Translations under genes and position numbers: made by a program | Source: Crenalkalicoccus roseus | GTDB lineage: Bacteria; Pseudomonadota; Alphaproteobacteria; Acetobacterales; Acetobacteraceae | DNA length: 64,000 nucleotides | Reading direction: 5' to 3' | NCBI RefSeq assembly: GCF_004761865.1 | Contig: NZ_SJDM01000008.1 | Coordinates: 1 to 64,000 of the forward strand | Part shown: positions 30,626 through 39,146 of the stretch, one piece after another | How positions within the stretch are numbered: position 1 is the first letter of the stretch | How the letters are laid out: each line of letters opens with the position of its first letter | The notes under the pieces: generated by a model | Told to the model about the DNA's origin: nothing | Databases searched by the model: none | Seen by the model: the letters and a program-made list of their open reading frames with translations, nothing else

Positions 30626-31737
30626 GCGGAAATCTCCGGAAGCGCCTCTGCCTTCCCAAGAAGCGCCAGAATGGCGAGAAGCTCCTCCGCCCGGTGATCG
30701 CAGCTGTGCCGGGCGGCGATGGTGGCGAGGCCATGCGCAACGAGGGCACGGCGCAACGCGCCATTGGCCTGTAATTCCCTAAGATGATGCGTCATTTCCG
30801 CTTGGTTGCGAGCCACCAGGAAATCCTCACCCGGGCGGAACAGGCCCTCCGTGTCCTCCCAAGGGGCACAGACCAGTGGAATGCCGCAGGCCAGCGCCTC
30901 GAAGACGCGGATGGTGGGGATGCCGGGCAGCGCCTGCGCATAGAAGCGGCGCGGCACATGCACGGTAGCGAGATGGCGCGCGAATACCTCTGGCACGCGC
31001 GCGTTGGGTAGCCAGCCGCGGTAGCGCGCACCATGCGCGCGCAGCGTCGCCAGCGCCGGCTCCGGGTAGCGCACGCCATGAACGTCGAGGGGCAGGGCAG
31101 CGGCCCTTGCCGGCCGCAGCAGGAATGCCTCCAGCTCGGCGCTGCGCTCCCCGTCGCCCCAATTGCCGATCCAGACCAAGCCTTCACGCCTGCTGTCCGG
31201 CGCCGGCGGGCGGAACAGCCGCGTGTCCGCGGCCTCGTGCCAGACGAAGACGCGTTGCCCCCATCCCTGGCGACGATACACCTCGGCCAGCGATCCTCCG
31301 AAGGCGAGGACACCGTCATAGCCGCTCAGGTCGAAGACGCGGATCGAGTCCGGGTCGCTTACCGCACGGTGATGCGTGTCGTGGAACAGCAGAATGAAGC
31401 GCCCGCCCTGGCGCCGCGCCCGCCCGAGGGCGGACACCAGCCATGGCTCGTTCCATTCGTGCACGATGACCGCGTCGGCACCTTCGATGGCGGCGCCGAT
31501 CGCGTCCTCGCCCGCATAGGCGTGGGAGGACAGTTCGGGATAAGCCTCCCGCCAGGCACGCAGCCCGGTCTCGCCATGATCCCGCAGGAGATTGGCGAGG
31601 CTCCAGCCGCCCTCCGGCTCCCAGGCCGCGACGGCATGGCCGCGTGCGATCAGGGCGCGCAGCACGCCGCGCAGGAAATGCGCATTGCCGTGATTCCAGC
31701 AAGAGGCCAGGGAGTGGGTGAAGTAGACGATCCTCAC
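30622..31737 (-). CDS. CgeB-like glycosyltransferase (copy 1)
   Basis: A 371-residue GT-B protein starting with GTG (VRIVYFTHSLASCWNHGNAHFLRGVLRALIARG), whose first bases overlap the upstream stop (GTGA). The C-terminal half has GLVWIGNWGDGERSAELEAFL, HVPRRFYAQALPGIPTIRVFEALACGIPLVCAPWEDTEGLF. It is more distant from the other two copies than they are from each other, by eye. Assigned to the CgeB family by the shared N-terminal pattern and C-terminal RVFEAL motif. Confidence 0.78.
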   Translation of the reverse strand: MRIVYFTHSLASCWNHGNAHFLRGVLRALIARGHAVAAWEPEGGWSLANLLRDHGETGLRAWREAYPELSSHAYAGEDAIGAAIEGADAVIVHEWNEPWLVSALGRARRQGGRFILLFHDTHHRAVSDPDSIRVFDLSGYDGVLAFGGSLAEVYRRQGWGQRVFVWHEAADTRLFRPPAPDSRREGLVWIGNWGDGERSAELEAFLLRPARAAALPLDVHGVRYPEPALATLRAHGARYRGWLPNARVPEVFARHLATVHVPRRFYAQALPGIPTIRVFEALACGIPLVCAPWEDTEGLFRPGEDFLVARNQAEMTHHLRELQANGALRRALVAHGLATIAARHSCDHRAEELLAILALLGKAEALPEISA

Positions 31738-32858
31738 GCCGCGCTCTTCCTTCCGCTGCCGCGTTCCGCGGCGGCCTGCAGCACCTGACGGTGGATCGCC
31801 AGAATGCCTTCCGCCATCGTCTCGGCGTCGTAGCGGGCGGCACGTTCCCGCGCTGCCCCGCACAGCCGCGCACGCAGGGCGCGGTCGCGCAGCGCCTCGG
31901 CGAGCGCGGCGGCAAGCGCCGCGTCGTCCCCGGGCGGAACGAACAGTGCCGCCCCATCCCACAGCTCCCGGAAGCTTGGAATGTCCGAAAGCACCAGGGC
32001 GCAGCCTGCCTGCGCCGCCTCGAGCACCGCGAGGCCGAAGGGCTCGTAACGGGCAGCGGAGACGAAGATGGGGCCGCGTGCCAGCCAACGCCGCACCTCC
32101 GCCTCGCCGAGCCGGCCCAGGGGCCGGACATGCCGGAGCGCCACGCGCGCCCCGTTCGGCCCCTCGACAGATCCGGCGGCGAGGACAGGAAAGGCCAGAC
32201 GCGCCGCCGCACGATCCAGGCCCATCAGGTTCTTGCCTTCATCCCACAGCCGCCCTGCGGTGAACACGAAGCTCGCCTGACGACTCGTGGCGGTCCGCGG
32301 GGGCTGGCGGCCATTGCGCACGACATGCGGCGCCTGTGGCAGGCCATAGGCTTCGGCGGTGGCGGCTGCGAAGGCGGCGGTGGGGGCGATCAGCGCATCC
32401 ACGGCGGCACAGCCGCGCGCGGTCAGCGCGATACGCCATCGGAATTCCGCCGGCGGCGGCCCGCCGCGAACGGCCTTCCACCAGGTCGCCAAGCAGGAAT
32501 GGCACACGCCGATCACGGGCACGCCGAACCGTTCCGCCGCTGCCAGAGCCGGGCTGCAGAGATGGACGATGTCGGCCCGCGATCCTGCGGCCATCTCGGC
32601 CAGCGCGTTGCCAGTGGTCTCCAGCGCCTCGGGTGTTTCCGCCGTCCATTCGAGCGGCAGGCCGGTCTCGATCATGCGCAGCTTTGGCACCGCGGCCGCC
32701 GCCTCCCGCTGATCCTCTGCGGGAGGCGGGCCAAGCACGGCAAGGACCGCATCGCCGCCGCGCTCCGCGATCCCACGCGCGAGATCAAGCGTGTAGGACC
32801 AGACGCCGCCGACCGCGTCGGCCACGAGCAGAACCCGCGAGGCAGGAGCCGCCATCAT
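31734..32858 (-). CDS. Glycosyltransferase family 4 protein
   Basis: A 374-residue GT-B enzyme. The acceptor-side N-terminus is VLLVADAVGGVWSYTLDLARGIAERGGD; the donor side shows FTAGRLWDEGKNLMGLDRAA and the EX7E-type segment ARYEPFGLAVLEAAQAGCALVLSDIPSFREL. The ATG chosen (MMAAP) overlaps the radical SAM stop by 4 bases; an alternative ATG lies 9 bases upstream. It would transfer a hexose-type sugar. Family length is normal. Confidence 0.87.
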   Translation of the reverse strand: MMAAPASRVLLVADAVGGVWSYTLDLARGIAERGGDAVLAVLGPPPAEDQREAAAAVPKLRMIETGLPLEWTAETPEALETTGNALAEMAAGSRADIVHLCSPALAAAERFGVPVIGVCHSCLATWWKAVRGGPPPAEFRWRIALTARGCAAVDALIAPTAAFAAATAEAYGLPQAPHVVRNGRQPPRTATSRQASFVFTAGRLWDEGKNLMGLDRAAARLAFPVLAAGSVEGPNGARVALRHVRPLGRLGEAEVRRWLARGPIFVSAARYEPFGLAVLEAAQAGCALVLSDIPSFRELWDGAALFVPPGDDAALAAALAEALRDRALRARLCGAARERAARYDAETMAEGILAIHRQVLQAAAERGSGRKSAA

Positions 32859-34144
32859 GCCGCGCATGACGTCTCCAGCGTGGCCAGGGGCAGCGGCCGC
32901 TGCTCCTGTATGTCGCTGAAGGCGTCGAACTGGGCGAGGTAGTGCGCATGCGCGCGCTCCCACGCCATGTCGTCGGGCGCTCCCCACAGGCGGTGGTAGT
33001 CGGGAGAGCTGGGATAGGGGTAAAGGGGAACGGGATCATTGGCCCAGACGCCGCCCCGCCGCAGCCGTTCCCGCCAGGCGGCGATCAGCGCCGGATCGTC
33101 GGTTCCCGTGCGGATGAGGTTCGCTTGCACGAAGGGCACGGAGCGCCGGGCATAGAGCAGCCGCTCCGCCAGATCGTCCGTGCTCATGCGGCAATTCTTG
33201 TCGAGCGCTGCCCGCCCCTCCTCGGTCAGGCTCTCCACACCCGCCTCGATCGAGACGCAGCCGGCCCGCCCGAGCAGGTCGAGCATTTCAGGCTTCCACA
33301 GGTCTATGCGTGTCTGGATGCCGAAGGAGAGGCCGCGCTCCGCCAATGCTTCCAGCAGGGGGCGCTGCGGCAGGAAGATTTCGTCTATGAAGTAGAGATA
33401 GCCGACCCCCTGCGCGCGGAGAGCGTCGATCTCTTCCAGCAGCGGTGGCAGGGCACGCCGGCGGTACCTGTCGCGGAAATCGATCTTGGCGCAGAAGGTG
33501 CAGCTATAGGGGCAGCCGCGCGACGCCTCCACCTCCGCGCCCGGCGCGTCCGGCTGCGCGTCGAAGCGATGATGGTGATGCCGGTGGCGCGCCACCCAGG
33601 CGTCCGGCCAGCGCAACGCCGGAAGGTCCACGAAGGCGCCGGCATGCGGAGCGCCGGTGACGCGAACCTCTTCGCCCTCTCTGTAGGCGATGGCGGGCAC
33701 CCGGGAAAGGTCCCCAGCCCCGGCCATCAGGGCTATGATCTCCTCACACTCGCCGCGCACCACCACATCCGCGTCGAGCTTGCGCAGGACCACACCCGGC
33801 GTCGCCGAGCCGTGCGGACCGACCGCCACGGAACGTCCGCCGCGCCCTCCGAGCGCGATGAGGAACTCGCGCGGCACGCGCAGTTCCGGCGGTGCGCAGC
33901 GCCAGAACAGGTAGCTCGGCGCGGTGGTGACCACGGTCATGTCCGGCGCGAACTCGGCCACCATCTCCGCGGCCGCGTCCATTGCGATGCCGCAGAGATG
34001 CGCGTCGAGCATCAGCACATGATGGCCGGCTGCCTCGAGAAGGGCGCGGGCATAGCCGAGCTCAAGCGGCAGATGAGACTCGCGGCAGCCGAAATAGATG
34101 CTGCCGTCGAAGCTCCAGGGCGGGTTGACCAGAGCGACCTTCAC
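32855..34144 (-). CDS. B12-binding-domain radical SAM protein of a glycan cluster
   Basis: A 429-residue protein with GTG start. Residues 1-140 form a cobalamin-binding Rossmann-like domain (VALVNPPWSFDG, then HHVLMLDAHLCG), although the full DxHxxG motif is not clear. The radical SAM cluster motif is Cys211-x3-Cys215-x2-Cys218 in SRGCPYSCTFCAK. A natural His-rich stretch (HRHHHHRFD, 187-195) precedes it. Similar proteins are named, as I recall, TIGR04295 'B12_rSAM_oligo, rhizo-twelve system'. Possible chemistries are sugar C-methylation, epimerisation or rearrangement; none is proven. Coupled to both neighbours by 4-base overlaps. Confidence 0.82.
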   Translation of the reverse strand: MKVALVNPPWSFDGSIYFGCRESHLPLELGYARALLEAAGHHVLMLDAHLCGIAMDAAAEMVAEFAPDMTVVTTAPSYLFWRCAPPELRVPREFLIALGGRGGRSVAVGPHGSATPGVVLRKLDADVVVRGECEEIIALMAGAGDLSRVPAIAYREGEEVRVTGAPHAGAFVDLPALRWPDAWVARHRHHHHRFDAQPDAPGAEVEASRGCPYSCTFCAKIDFRDRYRRRALPPLLEEIDALRAQGVGYLYFIDEIFLPQRPLLEALAERGLSFGIQTRIDLWKPEMLDLLGRAGCVSIEAGVESLTEEGRAALDKNCRMSTDDLAERLLYARRSVPFVQANLIRTGTDDPALIAAWRERLRRGGVWANDPVPLYPYPSSPDYHRLWGAPDDMAWERAHAHYLAQFDAFSDIQEQRPLPLATLETSCAA

Positions 34145-35205
34145 GGCAGGGCCTCGGTAAGGGAGCGGTGATCGCGCTCCTCCTGCAGCCATCTGGCAAG
34201 GATCGCGATACCGCTTCTCCAGGAGGTGGGTGTGGCGAGCCCAAGCGCCTGATGCGCGCGGCGGGTATCCGAGACGTACCAGCGCTGGTCTCCGGCACGC
34301 CACGGCGCATGGCGAACCTCTGGCCTTCGCCCCGCGAGTTCGCCGATCAGCCCGATCACCTGGCGCAGGCTCACAGCGTTAGACGGCCCGCCGCCGAGGT
34401 TGAAGGCGCGACCGGAAACGGCCCCGATGCACCGCCAGGCAGCCAGATAGGCATCCACCACATCGTCCACCAGCATGACATCGCGCACCTGGCAGCCATC
34501 GCCGAATACGGTGATAGGCTCGCCGCGCAGGGCGCGGATCAGGAAATGCGCCACCCAGCCCTGATCCTCGGTTCCCATTTGCCGCGGGCCGTAGATGCAG
34601 CTCATCCGGAACACGACGCCGGGAATGTCGAAGCTGCGTGTCCAGTCCAGCACGTACTGGTCCGCCGCGCCCTTGGAACAGCCATAGGGCGTGTGGAAGT
34701 CGAGCGGCCGCTCCTCAGGCACGCCGAAGGCGCGCAGCATCCCATCCTGGGGCGCATAGGCATCCCCTTGCAGAACCAGCGCCATGTCCCCCAGGCTGCC
34801 GTAGACCTTGTTGGTGCTGGCAAAGATCACCGGCACCGCTCCGCCTCTCCTGCGCAGCGCCTCGAGGAGCAGCACCGTCCCCTTCAGGTTCACCTGGAAG
34901 TCCGCATACGGGTCGAGCAAGCTGGTCGTGACCGCCACCTGGGCGGCGAGATGGAAGACCGCTTGCGCATCAGCCGCCGCTTCCGCCAGCGCGGCCTCGT
35001 CGCGCACATCGGCGATCATGGCGGAGATGCGGCGAGGGTGGCGCTGCCGCAGCCATTCCAGGTTGGCCTCCACACCCGTCCGCGCCAGAGCGTCGTAGAC
35101 GAGCACGTCATGACCTTCCGTCGCCAGGCGATCGGCGAGGTTGGCGCCGATGAAGCCGGCGCCACCGGTCACCAGAACCGGCCGCCGGTCCAGGATCGCC
35201 GTCAC
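34141..35205 (-). CDS. NAD-dependent epimerase, CDP-paratose 2-epimerase-like SDR
   Basis: A 354-residue extended SDR. NAD motif GGAGFIGANL is at residues 14-23; the active site includes FASTNKVYG and Tyr174/Lys178 in HTPYGCSKGAADQY. RMSCIYGPRQMGTEDQGWVAHF is highly characteristic of the CDP-paratose (tyvelose) 2-epimerase group. It probably epimerises a nucleotide sugar for the glycan made by this operon; whether the substrate is a CDP sugar is inference. Its ATG overlaps the upstream epimerase stop. Confidence 0.82.
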   Translation of the reverse strand: MTAILDRRPVLVTGGAGFIGANLADRLATEGHDVLVYDALARTGVEANLEWLRQRHPRRISAMIADVRDEAALAEAAADAQAVFHLAAQVAVTTSLLDPYADFQVNLKGTVLLLEALRRRGGAVPVIFASTNKVYGSLGDMALVLQGDAYAPQDGMLRAFGVPEERPLDFHTPYGCSKGAADQYVLDWTRSFDIPGVVFRMSCIYGPRQMGTEDQGWVAHFLIRALRGEPITVFGDGCQVRDVMLVDDVVDAYLAAWRCIGAVSGRAFNLGGGPSNAVSLRQVIGLIGELAGRRPEVRHAPWRAGDQRWYVSDTRRAHQALGLATPTSWRSGIAILARWLQEERDHRSLTEALP

Positions 35206-36317
35206 GCCACCAACCCTCTCGCCTCAAGCTCCCGCCGCGCCTGCTGCACACGGTCCTCCGCCTGCTGGCGCCTCACCCATTCCGCGAGTTCCGCGAGGCC
35301 CTCCGCAAAGACGCGACGCGGCGCGTAGCCCAGAACCTGCTGCGCCAGGGAGATGTCGGCGATGCAGTGGCGGATGTCGCCGGCGCGGGCGCGGCCCGTG
35401 ATCTCGGGCCGGATGTCCGCGCAGTCCATGGCTGCCGCGAGCAGCGCGGCGACGTCGCGCACCGTGCGGTCCTCGCCGCTGCCGATGTTGAAGACGCCGC
35501 CCGCGGCGCGTGGTCGTTCGAGGGCAAGGGCGAAGGCCTCCGCGACATCCTCGACATGCACGAAATCCCGGCGCTGCAGGCCATCCTCGAAGATCATCGG
35601 CGGCTGCCGGTTGTGCAGGCGGGCGGCGAAGATCGCCAGCACGCCGGTGTAGGGGTTCGACAGCGCCTGGCCGGGGCCGTAGACGTTCCAGAGGCGCAGC
35701 GCGACACCCTCCATCCCATAGGCGGGGGCGAGGGTCAGCGTCAGCCGCTCCTGCACGTATTTGGTGATGGCGTACACTGACGCGAGCGCCGGCCGCTTGT
35801 CCTCGGGTGTCGGCACCGGCCGCAGCGGCCTGCCCTTCGCATCCAGCGGGTCCCAGGACATGTCAGGACCCGTGCGCGGCTTGCGTACAGCATGGTCCAC
35901 CACGAGACCTTCGGGGTCGAGATAGCGCCCTTCGCCGTAGATGCTCATGGAGGATGCGACGACAACCCGCCGCACCGGATGCTTGATCAGCGCCTCGAAC
36001 AGCACCGCCGTACCGCGGTCGTTCGCGTCCACATAGCGGTCCACGGCATACATGCTCTGCCCGACGCCGACCTCGGCAGCGAGGTGCACCACCACATCGG
36101 TGCCGGCCACCGCACGACGCACCGCATCGGGATCCCGCACGTCCCCAAGCAGGAACTCCGCCTCGGGGTCGAGACCTGGCGCCGTCCCATTCTCCCCATG
36201 CACCTGCTCGATCAGGCTGTCGAGCACCCGCACATGATGCCCACGGCGCAGCAGGGCACGCGTGAGATGCTGCCCGATGAAGCCCGCGCCTCCGGTGATC
36301 AGGATCCTGTCTGACAC
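35202..36317 (-). CDS. NAD-dependent epimerase, dTDP-L-rhamnose 4-epimerase-like SDR
   Basis: A 371-residue extended SDR with GTG start preceded by GGAGG. NAD motif is GGAGFIGQHL (9-18); catalytic Tyr182/Lys186 are in VYAITKYVQERL, with ASSMSIYGEG upstream. LWNVYGPGQALSNPYTGVLAIFAARL and FEDGLQRRDFVHVEDVAEAF closely resemble dTDP-L-rhamnose 4-epimerases, which give 6-deoxy-L-talose. It is the first gene of the eight-gene leftward operon, and its upstream region faces the inositol-phosphate synthase gene. Confidence 0.85.
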   Translation of the reverse strand: MSDRILITGGAGFIGQHLTRALLRRGHHVRVLDSLIEQVHGENGTAPGLDPEAEFLLGDVRDPDAVRRAVAGTDVVVHLAAEVGVGQSMYAVDRYVDANDRGTAVLFEALIKHPVRRVVVASSMSIYGEGRYLDPEGLVVDHAVRKPRTGPDMSWDPLDAKGRPLRPVPTPEDKRPALASVYAITKYVQERLTLTLAPAYGMEGVALRLWNVYGPGQALSNPYTGVLAIFAARLHNRQPPMIFEDGLQRRDFVHVEDVAEAFALALERPRAAGGVFNIGSGEDRTVRDVAALLAAAMDCADIRPEITGRARAGDIRHCIADISLAQQVLGYAPRRVFAEGLAELAEWVRRQQAEDRVQQARRELEARGLVA

Positions 36318-36685
36318 CCTTGCCTCCGAATGTCCCCACCCGGACGGGCGGGACCTGCCCACAGCCGGCCTGCGGCAATCCGACAACGTGTCGCCAGCGG
36401 CGGCAACAGCGGGTCTGCTCCAGCCGTAACACCAGTTGGCGGCAAAGCGCGCAGGAGGCGCGTATCACCCTTGCGTGCGCTTGATCAAAGCGCCCAGAAT
36501 GTCGGGAAGCGCACATAAGTGCCTCGGTGAATGAGCTTCGGGGAGCCCGCCGCCAGCGTCACATTCCGTTGTCTCTGCGGCGACAGGCATCGGCCAGCGC
36601 GGCCATCGCGTGCTACTCGCATTGCTCACGGGCAGCATGGCCGGACGGCGCCTTGTGCGCCGCACACAAGGATGGAGGCGCCGCC
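36318..36685. promoter_or_regulatory. Divergent control region of the twelve-gene glycan/inositol cluster
   Basis: This 368-base gap separates the two divergent operons and must carry both promoters. No convincing protein-coding gene is visible in it. It is lower in GC than its surroundings, especially around 36420-36530. An inverted repeat GCGCTT-N5-AAGCGC lies at 36477-36493. Part of the segment can be read in frame with the inositol-phosphate synthase, but that reading is Cys/Ala/Arg-rich and unlike the family. Confidence 0.5.
36477..36493. promoter_or_regulatory. Operator-like inverted repeat
   Basis: GCGCTT and AAGCGC arms flank GATCA in the middle of the divergent promoter region. Size and placement would suit a small dimeric repressor, but no regulator gene is nearby. 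Confidence 0.3.
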
Positions 36686-37765
36686 TTGGGCTTGGGATCG
36701 CTGCGTGTCGGCCTGGTCGGCATCGGGAATTGCGCGTCCTCCTTCGTCCAGGGGCTGGTCCATTATCGTGCGGCCAAGGCCAACGAGCCGGTGCCCGGCC
36801 TGATGAATGCCGAGATCGGCGGCTACCACGTGTCCGACATTCTCCTGTCGTCCGCCTTCGACGTGCATGCCGGAAAAGTCGGACGCGATCTTTCCGAGGC
36901 GATCCTGGTTCCGCCCAATAACACCGTTTCCTTCGCGCCGGTCCCGCCGAGCGGCATCGTGGTGCGGCGCGGCCCGACCCTTGACGGGCTCGGGCGCTAC
37001 ATGGCCGGCGAGATCGAGGAGTCGAAGGAGCCGCCTGTGGATGTCGCTGGCGTGCTGCGCGAGACTCGCACCGAAATCCTTGTCTCCTATCTTCCGGTGG
37101 GTGCGCAGCGCGCGAGCGAGTGGTATGCCGAACAGGCCCTGGAGGCCGGTTGTGCCTTCGTGAACTGCATTCCGGTCTTCATCGCCTCCGACCGCACCTG
37201 GCGGCGGCGCTTCGAGGAGCGGGGCCTGCCCCTCATCGGCGACGACATCAAGAGCCAGGTGGGCGCCACGATCGTGCATCGCGCGCTGGCCACCCTGTTC
37301 CGGGAGCGCGGCGTGCGGCTGGACCGGACCTACCAGCTCAATTTCGGCGGCAACGCCGACTTCAAGAACATGCTGGAACGGGAGCGCCTGGAGAGCAAGA
37401 AGATCTCCAAGACCCGCGCCGTGACCAGCCAGCTCGGCATGGAGCCCGCGCCGGAAGACGTGCATGTCGGCCCCAGCGATTTCGTGCCCTGGCTGACCGA
37501 CCGCAAATGGGCCTACATCCGCATGGAGGGCACCGGCTTCGGCGGCATGCCGCTCAATCTGGAGCTGAAGCTCGAAGTCTGGGACAGCCCGAACTCCGCC
37601 GGGGTGGTGGTGGATGCGGTACGCTGCGCCAAGCTGGCGCTGGACCGGCGCATCGGCGGCGCTCTGATCGGACCCTGCAGCTACTTCATGAAGTCGCCTC
37701 CCCAGCAATTCACGGATCAGGAGGCCCGGGAGCGCACGCTGCGCTTCATCGCCGGCGACGCCTAG
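36686..37765 (+). CDS. Inositol-3-phosphate (myo-inositol-1-phosphate) synthase family protein
   Basis: A 359-residue NAD-dependent cyclase family member resembling actinobacterial Ino1. Motifs: [18 protein letters not shown] (NAD fold), [36 protein letters not shown] (catalytic Lys region), and [12 protein letters not shown]. Start is a TTG at 36686, supported by GGAGG 7 bases before it and by homology; there is no in-frame ATG close by. The product, inositol phosphate made from glucose-6-phosphate, would feed the glycan or an inositol-containing molecule. First gene of the rightward four-gene operon. Confidence 0.87.
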   Translation: MGLGSLRVGLVGIGNCASSFVQGLVHYRAAKANEPVPGLMNAEIGGYHVSDILLSSAFDVHAGKVGRDLSEAILVPPNNTVSFAPVPPSGIVVRRGPTLDGLGRYMAGEIEESKEPPVDVAGVLRETRTEILVSYLPVGAQRASEWYAEQALEAGCAFVNCIPVFIASDRTWRRRFEERGLPLIGDDIKSQVGATIVHRALATLFRERGVRLDRTYQLNFGGNADFKNMLERERLESKKISKTRAVTSQLGMEPAPEDVHVGPSDFVPWLTDRKWAYIRMEGTGFGGMPLNLELKLEVWDSPNSAGVVVDAVRCAKLALDRRIGGALIGPCSYFMKSPPQQFTDQEARERTLRFIAGDA

Positions 37766-37776
37766 GGCGGGGCGGC

Positions 37777-38376
37777 ATGGCCACCGTGGTGTTCCTGGTG
37801 CGGCACGCCGCGCATGGGCTGGTGCGCAGCGTGCTGTGCGGCCGCATGGAAGGCGTGCATCTCAGCGAGGAAGGGCGGCTCCAGGCGGCGGCGCTGGCGC
37901 GGCGGCTGGCGCGGGAGTGCCCCGACGCGCTCTGCACCGGGCCGTTGCCGCGTGCCCGCGAGACGGCGGAGGCTATCGCCCGCGCCACCGGCCTTGTGCC
38001 CGTGGTGGAAGCGGCGCTGGACGAGATGGATTTCGGCACCTGGTCCGGGCAGAGCTTCGTCGCGCTGGAAGCGGATCCCGAATGGCGCCTCTGGAACGAG
38101 GCGCGTGCATCCTCCCGTCCGCCCGGCGGCGAGTCCATGGCCGAGGCGCAGCGGAGGATCCTGTCCTGGCTGGAGGCGCGGCGGAAGCGGCAGCCGGAAG
38201 GCAGGGTGGTCGCCGTCACCCATGCCGAGGTGATCAAGGCGGCGCTCGCGGGGGTGCTGGGCCTGTCGCTCGACGCCCATGCGCGCTTCGACATCGCCCC
38301 CGCGGGGCTGAGCGCCATCGCCCTGTGGGAAGGAGGCGGCAAGGTGCTCTGGATGAACGAGGTGGCCCCGACATGA
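37777..38376 (+). CDS. Histidine phosphatase family protein
   Basis: A 199-residue phosphoglycerate-mutase-like phosphatase. The catalytic motif is LVRHAAHG (RHG variant RHA), the proton donor Glu is in ALDEMDFGTWSG, and the second His is in VVAVTHAEVIKAAL. The ATG comes 11 bases after the synthase stop. Coupling to an inositol-phosphate synthase suggests it could dephosphorylate inositol phosphate or a sugar phosphate; this is inference. Its stop overlaps the methyltransferase start (ATGA). Confidence 0.85.
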   Translation: MATVVFLVRHAAHGLVRSVLCGRMEGVHLSEEGRLQAAALARRLARECPDALCTGPLPRARETAEAIARATGLVPVVEAALDEMDFGTWSGQSFVALEADPEWRLWNEARASSRPPGGESMAEAQRRILSWLEARRKRQPEGRVVAVTHAEVIKAALAGVLGLSLDAHARFDIAPAGLSAIALWEGGGKVLWMNEVAPT

Positions 38377-39146
38377 TACCGACGCGCAAGCCCCTTGACG
38401 TCGAGGAGATCCGCCGGCGCGTGGAGGCGCTTGGTCCCTGGTTCCACAATCTCGACCTCGGCGGCGTGCGCACCGCGCCCGGGCACTTCCTCTACGACTA
38501 TCCCGAGCAGAAATGGCGCCGCTTCGCCCACGCCCTACCCGCCGACCTCTCCGGCCGCAGCGTGCTCGACATCGGCTGCAACGCCGGCTTCCACGCCATG
38601 GAGATGAAGCGGCGCGGCGCGGCCCGCGTGCTCGGCATCGACAGCGACGAGCGCTACCTGGCCCAGGCGCGCTTCGCGGCGGAGGTGAATGGCCTCGACA
38701 TCGAATTCCGACCGCTCTCCGTCTACGACGTCGGCTCGCTCGGGGAGCGTTTCGACATCGTGCTGCTGATGGGCGTTCTCTACCATCTGCGCCACCCGCT
38801 GCTGGCGCTGGATCTGGTGCATGAGCACGTGGCGCGGGACCTCCTGGTGTTCCAGTGCATGCAGCGCGGCTCCCCGCGCTGCGAGGCGCTGGAGGAGGAT
38901 TACGACTTCTACGAGACCTGGCCGTTCGAGCTGCCGGGCTTCCCGCGCCTGCACTTCATCGAACGGCGCTACGCCGGCGATCCCACGAACTGGTGGGTGC
39001 CGAACCGTGCCTGCTCCGCGGCCATGCTGCGCAGCGCCGGCTTCGAGATCCTCGATCATCCCGAGGAGGAGGTGTTCATCTGCCGGCGCGTCGCGGCCCC
39101 GTCCGGCGCCGGTGCCGTCTATCCGGCCAGGGGAAGCGCGGCATGA
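38373..39146 (+). CDS. SAM-dependent methyltransferase (TIGR04290-type)
   Basis: A 257-residue class I methyltransferase. The SAM-binding motif is SVLDIGCNAGFHAMEM (residues 63-78), followed by VLGIDSDERYL and VLLMGVLYHLRHPL. Residues 5-45 (RKPLDVEEIRRRVEALGPWFHNLDLGGV) are typical of a family I recall as TIGR04290 (Rta_06860). The family occurs in the same kind of cluster. It may O-methylate the sugar or inositol product. Overlaps both neighbours by 4 bases. Confidence 0.85.
   Translation: MIPTRKPLDVEEIRRRVEALGPWFHNLDLGGVRTAPGHFLYDYPEQKWRRFAHALPADLSGRSVLDIGCNAGFHAMEMKRRGAARVLGIDSDERYLAQARFAAEVNGLDIEFRPLSVYDVGSLGERFDIVLLMGVLYHLRHPLLALDLVHEHVARDLLVFQCMQRGSPRCEALEEDYDFYETWPFELPGFPRLHFIERRYAGDPTNWWVPNRACSAAMLRSAGFEILDHPEEEVFICRRVAAPSGAGAVYPARGSAA

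Noticed and set aside
33550-33600. His-rich run in the radical SAM gene as a tag or vector remnant
   Set aside because: It lies inside a continuous conserved region and uses mixed His codons, so it is natural sequence.
36527-36685. Upstream ATG (36527) as the start of inositol-phosphate synthase
   Set aside because: The added 53 residues are Cys/Ala/Arg-rich, unlike the family, whereas TTG 36686 has GGAGG at good spacing and begins at the conserved LRVGLVGIG.
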